From Coleophoma eucalyptorum (lineage: Eukaryota > Ascomycota > Leotiomycetes > Helotiales > Dermateaceae): a stretch of DNA of 64,000 bases. The DNA lies in contig JALRME010000015.1 of NCBI GenBank assembly GCA_026120035.1, forward strand, positions 675,830-739,829, given 5' to 3'. The notes below the pieces were generated by a model. The model made no database searches and had not been told where the DNA came from. It worked only from the letters and a program-made list of their open reading frames with translations. This document shows, in pieces, positions 1 to 12,000 of the stretch (positions are counted from its first letter, which is position 1; each line of letters opens with the position of its first letter). A program made the translations under genes and the position numbers.

Positions 1-3000
1 ATGAACTGTTTCACAGTAATGGTAGGGTTTGCTTGCACTCTGACAGGAACGGTAGTCAAAGTCGGACCCGCAATCTCTCCTATTTGCCAGACTGGAGCAT
101 TGCGGCCGGAGACAGAGGCTGCAAACACAACATCTTGATGTCCAGTATACTGTGCCATCACTAAGGCCCAGGCAGCACGGAGTATGTTAGAAGTCAGAAT
201 ATCTTTACTAGGATCTCCCAAACCTCTAATTGTCTGCCTTGCTCGATGTTGTGGCTTTGGCTGGTAATCGATGCTAGGCAGTGGTGGCCAGTCAGCCATC
301 ACGTCGCCCTGTAGTTGTTCTCGCCAGTAAGTTGCCACCGTGGACTGGTCACTTTGAGTGAGATATTTAATGAAACGTGAATATGGTATCGAAAGAGGCG
401 TTTGATAGGTGACATCTTTTATGTTGATGTAGGTCTCAACGAGGCGTCGGCAGATTGAACGCATAGTCCAACCATCATAAATACTGTGATGAGCTGTCCA
501 GACAAAGAAGCATTCACCGGTTACTTGCTTGATAAGGCCATATCTTAACAGTGGCTGGCCAAGGGTGATTCCCTCGCGCCGGTCTTGGTTCACATACGCA
601 TCGAGGTCTGTACACAGCCGCCACACGATGGGGTCACGAACCACAACCTGCATTGACCGGCCATCTTGCGCGATTAAGAGTCGAGTCCGAAGGATTGGGG
701 TTGCATTGCTCAGCATCTCCCAGGCCTTTTGAAATCTATCAATGTCGATCACCGTGGTGTCGAGTGCGTAGATCTGTCGGCTTACGTAGGCAGCGGACTG
801 CCTTGTTGTGATTGCTATCATACCTTCTTGGAGGGGCGTACATGGGTAGATGTCTTCGATCTGATTCACTGTAACATTGCATGTAGATGCAAATTTTGCC
901 AGCAGTTGGTCCTCATCGAACGCCTCGTTCGTTGTGCTTGACCAGAGAGAGAATGGTTCCGGGTCTTCTTCTTCAGATAACTCATTTTCACTTGTTCGTT
1001 CAACCAAAATTTGCGCCAAATCTGACAAGCGAGGATGAGAAAATATATCTGCAACGCTCATTCTCAGTTTACGAGCTTCGCTCATAGCCACAATACGCAT
1101 AGCAGCTACTGAGTCACCCCCGATCTGGAAGAAGTTGTCATGAGCGCCTACTCTGTCCATGCTGACACCCAGGGCTTCAGCCCAAAGCGCTTGTAGTCCA
1201 TGTTCCATATCAGTTGATGGTGATATTTTTGCTTCTCCATTCATATACTCTTGTAGGTTATTGGCTGGCAGAGCTTCTAGCATGTTCCTCAAGGTCCTAC
1301 GATCAAGTTTACCGGATATGTTTCGGGGCATTTCAGCGACAGATACATATGCTGATGGCACCATATATCCTGGTAGTACTTGAAACAAAGATCCGTTGAG
1401 TTTGTTGAAGGCTTCACGTACTGCCTCGGTCGGAGTAAGCATACCGAAAGAAGTGACCTCTCCAGTGCGATACTTGCTTTCATCCGCGAAGTCAATGGCT
1501 GCAACCAATACTGGCTGGCCTTGTGTTCCTAGCTTCAGTAGCTCCACAGCGACCGTGCGAGTGCCTGTGAGATGTTGTGAAATCTGGGACTCAATTTCTC
1601 CGATCTCAACCCGCTGACCCCGTATCTTCACCTGCATGTCACGCCGTGCAACGTAAACCAGTGACCCGTCGTGCTTCTGACGCACAATATCGCCAGAACG
1701 ATACATTCGAAGTCCACGTGGTAGATCGAGCTGGCTTGTAAAGGTAGGGTCGACAAGGAAAGCAGCACTAGTTTTGCTCTCATCATTCAGATAACCTCGG
1801 GCTAATTGAGGGCCTTCAATCAGGAGCTCACCCGGAGCTCCAATTGGGCACAATTTGTTGTAGTCGTCTATTTCAACTACCCAGAGGCGCGTTCCAATAG
1901 GAAAGCCAATGTTATGAAGTTCGTTGGTACTTGCGGTTGGCCCTGCTGCAGTAGAGAAGATTGAACATTCTGACGGACCATAACAATTGAAAAGACTGAC
2001 TTCCGTCATCCACGTCTTCACAACATCGATTGTAGCCGGTTCACCTCCAAGAACTAAGGTGTGCATGTCTGGCACATCCTTTGGAGAGAATAAACGAGCA
2101 ACAGTATAGGTCATTGCAGCAGAATTAACTTTGGTTAAACGCATGAATTCCGTCAACCTATGCTTATCCATCCGATCCTCTTCAGATGGCACACAGCACA
2201 CACCTCCCCATGAAAGAGTTGTAAAGAAGTCTTCAATGGTACCATCGAACGTATGCGCTGCGTAATTGATTTTTCGTGTATGATGGCCAAATCCATATCG
2301 AGTTCCGTGCGCTTGAATACTCGTGCTGAGAGTACCGTGCTCCAAAACCGCTCCTTTAGGTGTGCCCGTCGTTCCTGAAGTGTAGATGACCCACGCAGCG
2401 TCATTATGAGTGACTGAGGTCTTCGGAGTTTCTATTTGAGCAGGCAGGCTTTGATTCAAGAGACTTGAATTTACCAACAGTCGTCTAGGACCTAGGGTAT
2501 CCAGGCGTATATCCTGGGTTGCGTCCACAAGTATCACACTGATCCCCGTGTCCTGAATGATAGCATTGAGCCGGTTTATTGGATGAGTGACCCCTAGAGG
2601 TACAACAACGCTTCCTGCTTTAAGTATTGCTAACATAGCAACTACTGCAAACATCGATTTATCCATACACACACCCACCATCTGATCGCGGGCAGATCCA
2701 AGGCCAAGGGCAACGAGATGATGTGCAAGGCAGTTAGCCACCTGATCTAATTCGCCATACGTGAGTTGACCGTCCCAGGCTATAACTGCCTGAGCCATTG
2801 GGCGCGCGAGGGCTTGCTCGTGTACAAGCTCGTGTATGCATTTAGCTACACGCTGAGGTACAGTTACATTCCATTTCGAGATCTGCATTTTGTCTTCAGT
2901 GTTGAGTAAAGTGATATCTCTTAGTTGCTGTGTCCTGATAGATGGGTCACACAGTTGTTCAACAATGTATACAAATTGTTCCAGCACCATTTTCATGTAG

Positions 3001-6000
3001 GGGGTCGCAACAACATTCTCGTCGTAGCGTGCTTCAACGCCAATCTCTTGTCCCAGTGTGCACTCAATGTTAACTCCATAGGCATCAAAGTCCTCGACTT
3101 CCGCCGAGACAGGCTCAATTCCAGGAAAATCAAGATGCGTATCGCTCTCGGCGGCTGGCTGAATGACGAGAAGGTTTCGAAGATTTAGCACGGCATTGCC
3201 AAGCTCTGGGGCAAGTGACTTGATTACTTGCAAACCTGTATGTTCATGGTCGATCATTTCAATAGCTTGCTGTTGAATATCTTGCAGGAAGTCATCAACG
3301 GTTTGGGTGCTAGTACGATCCAAGCGCATCCGTATAGGTACAGTTGTGATCGTTGGGGCAGCAATCTCGGACACATCTCTAACTGGTGCATTGCGACCAG
3401 AGACGTTAGCTGCATATACTACGTCGTTCTGACCAGAGTATTGTATCATGACCAAGCCCCAAGCCGCTCGCAATATGTTGGACATGACAATGCCTTGACT
3501 TTCAGCATGAGACAAAGAGATAGTCTTTCTGAGGGTGTGTCGTGGCCGTGGTTCATAATTGGCTTGAGGAAGCGAAGGCCAATCTGCGGTCACCGAGTCT
3601 CCATTGAGCTGTTGGCGCCAATACTTAATGCTCTCTGTACCATTTGTTTGGGTAAGGTATCGGATGAAGCGTGAATAGGGGATCGACGTAGGTAAATCTT
3701 CATCCTGTGAGTAAAGACTAATGAGCTGGCGGCATAGCAAGCGAATGGTCCAGCCATCGTAAATACTATGGTGAGCCGTCCAAACAAAAAGCTGCTCGCC
3801 AGAGGGTAACTTGACAAGCCCATAGCGTGAGAGCGGCTGACCTAATCTTATACCCTCCTCTTTATCCTGTCGGATGTAGTCATCTAGGCTTGAACTGTAT
3901 TGCCAGGTAATATTTTTATTTACCACAACCTGTAACGATGCCTCTGGCCCCACAAGAGCGCGTGTTCGTAAAATTGGAGTCCTCGCCACTAACTTGTGCC
4001 ACGCCTCTTGGAAGCGAATTATGTCGATTTTATTGGACAAGACATATGCTTGACGACTGACATACGCAGATGGCTGACGTGCTGTAACAGCTAGTAGACC
4101 TTCTTGTAGCGGCGTGCATGGATAGATATCTTCGATATCCTTGACAGCAACATTGCACTGCTCCGCAATGGTTGCGATTCGTTGCCTTTTCTCATTCGAA
4201 CTGCCAGTGACGACAGCTTCCCATAATGAGAACGGCTCCGGATCTTCGTCCATGAGGTCGTGATCGTTCTTTTCACGCTCAGTCATCACAGATGCTAGGT
4301 CGCATAATCGTGGATTTTGGAAGATGTCAGAGACTGCTAGTTGCAGTTGGCTGGATTGTGTTGTTGCCGCTACTATTCGCATCGCCGTGACAGAATCGCC
4401 ACCAAGTTGGAAAAAGTTATCATGGGCGCTGACCTTGTCAGCAGCAATTCCCAGAGCTTCAGCCCATAGCGACTGTATGACTTTCTCCATATGCGTCGAA
4501 GGCGCCACTTGAGATAATGCTTCGTCGATCATATATCGTGCCAGGTCGCCAGGTGGCGTTGCTTTGAGCAAAGCATGTACAGCGCGGCGATCTAGTTTGC
4601 CGGAGATATTGGTAGGCATCTGTGCCACCGGCACAAAGATTGCAGGGACCATGTATGATGGTAGAACTCCAGTCAATAACTGACGAAGCTCATTGAAAAC
4701 CTTTCTTAGTTGAAGAGTTGGAGCTAGGGTTCCAAGTGGTTCCAGCTCTCCAGGATAGTGCTCACTATCGCTTTTAAAGTCTACAGTTGCGATCAGACTC
4801 ATATGCGCATCATCTTGTAGCATTGTAACCACTGCTGCATGAGCTCCTTTCAAGTGACAAACGATCTGGTATTCGATCTCGCCAACTTCTACCCGTTGGC
4901 CTCGTATTTTGATCTGATTGTCGCGTCGACCGAGATATATGAATGATCCATCGTCATTCTGACATACTAGATCCCCTGTACGATACATTTGGCGGACCGA
5001 AGATAGGCCAATTTGTTGCTTCGTGAAAGCGGGATCTACGACGAACGACTCTTTGGTCTTCTTAAAATTGTTGAGGTAACCCCGGGCCAATAGCGGACCT
5101 TCGATCAGAAGTTCTCCTGGGACACCAATAGGGCAAAGCTGGTTATAATTGTGCACTTGCGTGACCCAATGTAGCGTAGACATCGGGAAGCCAATATTTT
5201 CTGCTTGATCTGGACTTGAAAGCGGCCCATTACATGTACAGACAGAGCCCTCTGATGGTCCGTACGTGTCATAAACGGCAGCTGATTTCATCCATAACTC
5301 GACGACTTCTGGTTTTAGTGCCTCACCCGTTAATGCCAACGTCTTCAACGATGGGACTTCGGTGGGCGAAAGCATCTGTGCCACAGTCGGAGTGAGACTG
5401 GCGAAATTGGTGCTCATCGTTCGTATAGCCCCAGCTAGGTTGTTGACACGGTCGCTCTCAGACAGAACACAAATACACCCACCATAGATCAAGGTCGCTG
5501 ATACATCAGAGATACTAACATCGAATGTAAAGGGGGAAAACTGCAAAGCTCTTGTCTCGGCTGATAACTTCATTTTCTCGCCCTGCGTTCTCATACTTGT
5601 GCACAGCCCCCCGTGCTCAAGTACGACACCTTTAGGAGTACCAGTACTTCCAGAAGTGTAAATAATCCATGCAGCGTTGCGAGATGTGACACCAGTTGGA
5701 TAAGGTACTGTGCTAATTGGCAATGTCGCCTGCAGGGGGGCATCTACTGTGATTAGCTTGACGTTTCGACTGAGATCAGCAAGACGTTTCTGGTGATGCA
5801 GATCCACAAGTATTATGTCGATTGAAGCATCGTCAATAACAACTTCAAGTCGAGGTAGAGGATGTGTAACACCAAGTGGAACTACCACTCCGCCGGCGAA
5901 AAGAATAGACAAAATTGCAACGATAGACCATTTCGATTTGTCCATACACAGCCCTACCTTTGTCTCTGGACCAACACCAAGACTAGTCAAGTTACAGGCA

Positions 6001-9000
6001 AGACGTAAGGCCTGATCAGCCAAATCTCTGTATGTGAATCCGCCATCCCATGCCTGTACTGCTTGTACTTGAGGTTGGGCAATCACTTGCTCATAGAACA
6101 GCTCATGAATACATCTGTCTACACGAGGCGGTTGTGTGGCGTTCCACCGCAGAATCTGTTCTTCATCTTCAGGACTGATAAGGACAATATCACTCAGACA
6201 TGAAAATTTGGACGTGCTATCACCGCATAGTTGTTGCACAAGATGTGCAAACTGCGCGGAAATTCTTTTAACCTGTGACGCAGGTATAACATTGTCATCG
6301 AAGCGGAAGTCGATTCTCACTTCATCCGTGCCGAGCGTACACTCGGTAAGAAGTCCATAACTGTCAAAATTCTCTTTTCCAAGCGAAAGAGCTTCTATTC
6401 CAGGGAAATGATCCGCCGCTCCTCGCTCTTCAGCTGTTTGCACGACTAGAACATTTCGAAGGTCTAATGTGGAACCGAGCTTAGGCACTAAAGCTTTGAT
6501 GGCTCTCAGGCCAGTGTGCTCGTAGTCTATCATTTGTGCAGCCTGGTTCTGTACAGCGAGGAGAAATGAAGCCACACTCTGTGACCAATCAATTTGAATA
6601 CGTACTGGTACAGTAGTAATGGTAGGCGCAACAATAGTATCCACTTGTGGAACAGGTGCATTTCGGCCAGACACCGTGACAGCAAAGACTACATCATTGT
6701 GGCCGGTATATTGTGCCATGATGAGAGCCCAAATGGCACGAAGCACGTTAGATGTGGTTACAAAGCTCTGAGACTCGTACAGTGAAAGTGGAACGATTTG
6801 CGTCAACTCGTGTTGTGGCTTTGGCTGGTAGTCGATGCGAGGGAGTGCAGGCCAATTCGCCATCACATCTCCTTGAAGCTGTTCAGCCCAATACGCGGCG
6901 CTATCCGCCTTTGCTACCTCTTTTTTAGCAAGATAGCGAATGAAACGAGAAAATGGCGCTGTAGGTAACGCACTACCATTTGAGTAGATGTTGGCAAGTT
7001 GTCGATACATCAACAGTGCGCTTGTGCCGTCGTACACGCTATGATGAGCCGTCCATACGAAGTAACGTTCTTTAGAGCCTTGCTCTTGGATGAATCCATA
7101 TCTCACAAGAGATTTTCCAAAACCAATGCCTTCATCGCGATCCGAACTAATGTAATCCTCTAGGTTTTCACTATCCCTCCATGGGCCACTTCCGCGCACT
7201 ACCACTTGTAGAAATGATTGTAGTCCTTGACTTGTGAGTATACGCGTCCGCAGGATCGGAGTTGCTTCTGAGAGAATTTCCCAAGCAGCCTTGAAGCGAT
7301 CTGAGTCAATATTATCAGCCAGCTTATAAACCTGGCGGTCGACATATGCCAATGGCTGTCGTGCTGTGATTGCCATAAGACCTTCTTGTAACGGTGTGCA
7401 TGGGTATATGTCCTGGATATCGTTGACGGAGATGCCACATTGCTTAGCGACGTCTCCCAATTTATCCTGCTGGTTTTCTAACCCAAGTTGTGCCTCTGAC
7501 CAAAGTGAAAATGGTTCGGGGTCTTGTTCTACCTTATCTTTGGTGGAACGCATAGCCAAAACCTCTGCTAACTCTACCAGACGCGGATTTTGGAACAAAT
7601 CTGCTACTGTCAATTGTAACTCGCGAGCTGATTCTGTGGCTACCATGCGCATGGCAACCACTGAATCACCGCCAATCTGGAAGAAGTTATCGTAGATTCC
7701 TACTTGGCTGAAGGAGAGGCCCAATGCTTCGATCCAAAGGGAGTGAAGCTGGTGTTCTGCTTTTGTGGAAGGTGCCACTTTATGATCGCTGGCTGACAAG
7801 TATTGCTGTCGTTCATCGGGATTCATACCACCTAGAAGGTGGCGGACTGCACGGCGGTCGAGTTTACCGTTCATATTCAATGGCATATCTGCAATTGCAA
7901 CGAACATACTTGGCAGCATGTACGTCGGCAATACTTGGAACAGTGACCCTTGGAGCATCTCGAATGCGAGCGACAGTGCAGGGGTCAGAATCAATGTTCC
8001 CGATGGAGTCACTGCTCCACGACGGTGCTCGCTATCCTCAGTAAATTCTATCACCGCTGTGAGAATTACCTGCGATCCATTTCTGTCCTGCTCTAGTAGT
8101 TCTACAGCCACAGTTCGTATTTGAGGATGTTGTGCAATTTGATATTCAATTTCGCCAACCTCCACACGTTGTCCTCGGATCTTGATTTGCGTATCACGTC
8201 GTCCAAGGTGCGTAATTGAGGAGTCCTCATTCTGTTTAACGAGGTCCCCGGTCCGATACATACGTGTACCGGATGGTAGGTCAAATTTCTGAGCAAATCT
8301 AGGATCCGAAACAAATGCAGCTCTCGTTTTCTTGGCATCATTAAGATATTCTCGTGCTAATAATGGACCTTCGATAAGCAATTCTCCGGGAGCTCCAATT
8401 GGACATAGTTGATTATAGTCCGTGTCGACGACCCATAGTCTTGTACCCATTCCTGTACCAATGACTGAAGATTGGGTTGCATCTTTGAGGGGTTCACCAC
8501 AAGACGAATGGATAGAGCATTCCGAGGGTCCGTAGGCATTGAGGACTGTGGCATGGCCCAACCACTGCTCCACAACGTCGGCTTTGACTGGTTCACCTAC
8601 AAGAGCTATTTGTTGCATTGTTGGTACCTCATGAGGATTTATCAGTCGTGCCACAGTCGAGGTAAGTGTAGCAAAGGTAACTCTCATTTGGCGCATAGCA
8701 GTTGTCAGGTCGCTCATTCGGTCGTTCTCGCTTGGGACGCATACCACACCTCCCCAGGACAATGTAGTGAAATAATCTTGAATGCAAGCATCAAACGTAT
8801 GTGCTGCAAATTGCAACATCCTAGTTTTTGCGCTCATGCCAAATCTAGCACCGTGGGCTTTTATACTACTGCAAAGTGCAACATGCTGCAGTACAACTCC
8901 CTTCGGCTTGCCAGTACTGCCAGAAGTATAAATGACCCATGCAGCATCGTTCGGTTCGGTGCTATTTTGTAGTATTTGCTTATCAGCAAGGACAGGCAGT

Positions 9001-12000
9001 TCCTTTAGCAGATCTGCATTGACTGTGATTAACTTAACGCCTGGAATGGAGAGTCTATCTCGTTGTTTCTGATCCACTAGAATTATGTCGGTTTTGGTGT
9101 CATGAACAATGCCCTCTAGGCGTGTCTGTGGATGATTAACACCGAGAGGCACCACTACTGCGCCAGCTTTCAACACGGCAAGCATCGAAATGCCTGCAAA
9201 TTTGGACTTGTCCATGCAAACACCAATCATCTTCTGTGAACATGTTCCGAGGCTTGTCAAGTATCGGGCTAACCATGTGGCTTGTATATTGAGCTCCTCA
9301 TAAGTGAGGTCACCATCCCATGCACAAATAGCTGTGGCATTTGGTCGAATATTAGTCTGTTCTTGTACCAGTTCGTGAATGCATCTTTCGATACGAATGG
9401 GTGCGGTCTTTGACCAATTCGAGATAGCTTCTTCATCGTAAGCACTTAAATATGATACCTCCTCTAGGCGGTACGCGCCATTGCGAGTATCGAATAGCTG
9501 TTTCAAAACATGCTCGAAGGTCCTGATTGTCCTTTTAAGCTGTGGGGTGGTAATAACTTTCTCGTCGTAGCGTGCTTCAATTTTGATCATTCCGGGTAGA
9601 AGGGAGCACTCAGTCGTGAGCCCGTAACTATCAAACCCTTCTAGAGCGACCGGTATTGGGTCTAACCCTGGAAAACTAGTGCTATCTGTGTCGGAAGCCG
9701 GCTGAATGACAAGTAGGTTTCGTAATTCCAGACTTGGACCAAGCTCTGGGACAAGCTTCTTGATTACTTGCAAGCCCGTATGCTCATGACTGATCATATC
9801 CACTGCCTGTTGCTGTACCTTCTCAAGGAATTGGTTGATAGTGATAGACTGTGTGCCGTCTAAGGAAATTCGTACTGGTATGGTAGTAATCGTTGGTCCC
9901 GTCATATCAGCTATTTGCCAAACCGGCGCATTGCGCCCCGATACAGTAACTCCGAAAACTACATCGCCTTGGCCAGCGTACTTGCCCATAGTCAAAGCCC
10001 ATGCAGCTCGAATCAGATTCGGCAAAGCTGAGCTTCTCTGACTGTGCATTTCTAAATCTGACAGAATGACATCTTTTGTATATCGCTGCTGCGGTTTCGG
10101 CTGATAATCAGCACGCGGTAACGACGGCCAATTCGTCACGACATTTCCTTCAAGCTGATTTGACCAGTATCTTCTACTTGAGTCGTGATCTTTCCGGAGG
10201 AGGTAACGTATGAACCGAGAGTATGGTACTGTGGGAGGTATCTGCTGGTCCAAGTAGATAGCTGAAAGACGCCGATACATCAGAGAGACGCTCCATCCAT
10301 CGTACACGCTGTGGTGAGCGGTCCAGACAAAGAAACGCTCGCTAGAATTTTGGATAAGACCAAATCTCACCAGGGGCTGACCAAGCGTTACACCAGCAGC
10401 TTTATCTTGAGCGACATAATCACTCAAGTTCTCACTGTACTGCCATGAGATACTGCTACGTACCACTATCTGTAGCGATACATCATTGGTAAACACGCCG
10501 GCCAAAATACGAGTGCGAAGGATAGGAGTTTCTTGAACCAAGGCTTGCCATGCTTCTTGGAAGCGAACTATATCCACAGAAGGCGCTAGTCTATAGATTT
10601 GACGGCTCATATATGCTGTTGGCTGATGTGCAGTGATTGCAATCAGTCCTTCTTGGAGAGGTGTGCAAGGATAGACGTCCTCAATGTCGTCCACTGTGAT
10701 GTTGCACTGTGTTGCAATGATTGTAAGGTCTTGTGCTCGCCTTTCGCCACTATGGAGTTCAGACTGCTCCCACAAATCAAATGGAGCCGAGTCTTCTTCC
10801 TCAATCTTTTCCTCAACTATGCGTCCTTCTATCACGCGTGCCAAATCGGATAGTTGTGGATGCTGAAACACGTCGGCGACGGTCAACCGTAAGTGGCGAG
10901 AGGCTTTCAATGCTACCATCCGCATTGCCGCTACGGAATCACCTCCAATACGGAAGAAATTATCACTAATTCCTATATCCTGAGGATTTATAGCAAGCGC
11001 TTCTGACCACAGACTCTGGACCTGCTGCTCTGAGTCAGTAGATGGGGCAGCTTTTGGTCCGTCGTCGGACATGTATCGCTGTAGTTCGGCGAATGAAAGT
11101 GCGTCCAGTTTTTTCCGCAATGCCCGTCGGTCAAGCTTACCAGATGCATTCATTGGTATATTAGGCATAGGTACATACAAGGTAGGAATCATATAAGCAG
11201 GGAGCACCTGAGATAGTGCTGCCTGTAGATCCTGGAAAACTGCACGCAGCCCATCCACTGACTCTACAGTTGCTGTTGCTGATTCGGATGTGTCCAAAGC
11301 AGCTGCAGTGGCATATTCGGTATCTGTTGCAAAATTCATCACTGCCACAAGGCTGATCTGGGCGCCTCGTTGTAACAATTCGACAGCCACGGTTTGAATT
11401 TTGGGTAGTTGGCGTACAATCTGATACTCAATCTCGCTGATTTCCACCCTTTGACCACGAATCTTGACCTGTGTGCTATCGCATCGTCCCAGGTACATGA
11501 GTGAGCCATCTTGATTTTGACGCACCATATCTCCAGTGCGATACATACGACGTCCAGGGCCCAATCCCAGGTGCTTAGTAAAGTCAGGGTCAATAATGAA
11601 TGCGGCTTGTGTCTTCTTCTCATCGTTCAGGTACCCTCTTGCCAAAAGCGGACCTTCGATAAGGAGCTCGCCGGGCGCCCCAATTGGACATAGCTGGTGA
11701 TAGTTTCTTGATTGCACGACCCAGAATAGTGACTTCATTGGTTTTCCAATGTTTTGTGCATCTTCAATATTGAATAGTCGCCTACTGTTAGACGACACTA
11801 TCGAACATTCTGTGGGGCCATATGAGTTGAACACACTAGAACGTCGTCCCCAAATAGACAGAACCGCAGGCTTTAAGGGCTCACCACTCAGGACTAAAGT
11901 GGACAATGAAGGTACCTGGGATGGATCTATTGTCTCTGTCACAGTTGATGTAAGTTCTGCATAATTAACTTCCATTCGATTTGCTGCCTCCGCCAACGAA

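Noticed and set aside
8472..8972. 166-codon plus-strand frame and other short frames inside 1-14540
   Set aside because: They are antisense or frame shadows of the NRPS, whose motifs account for the whole stretch.
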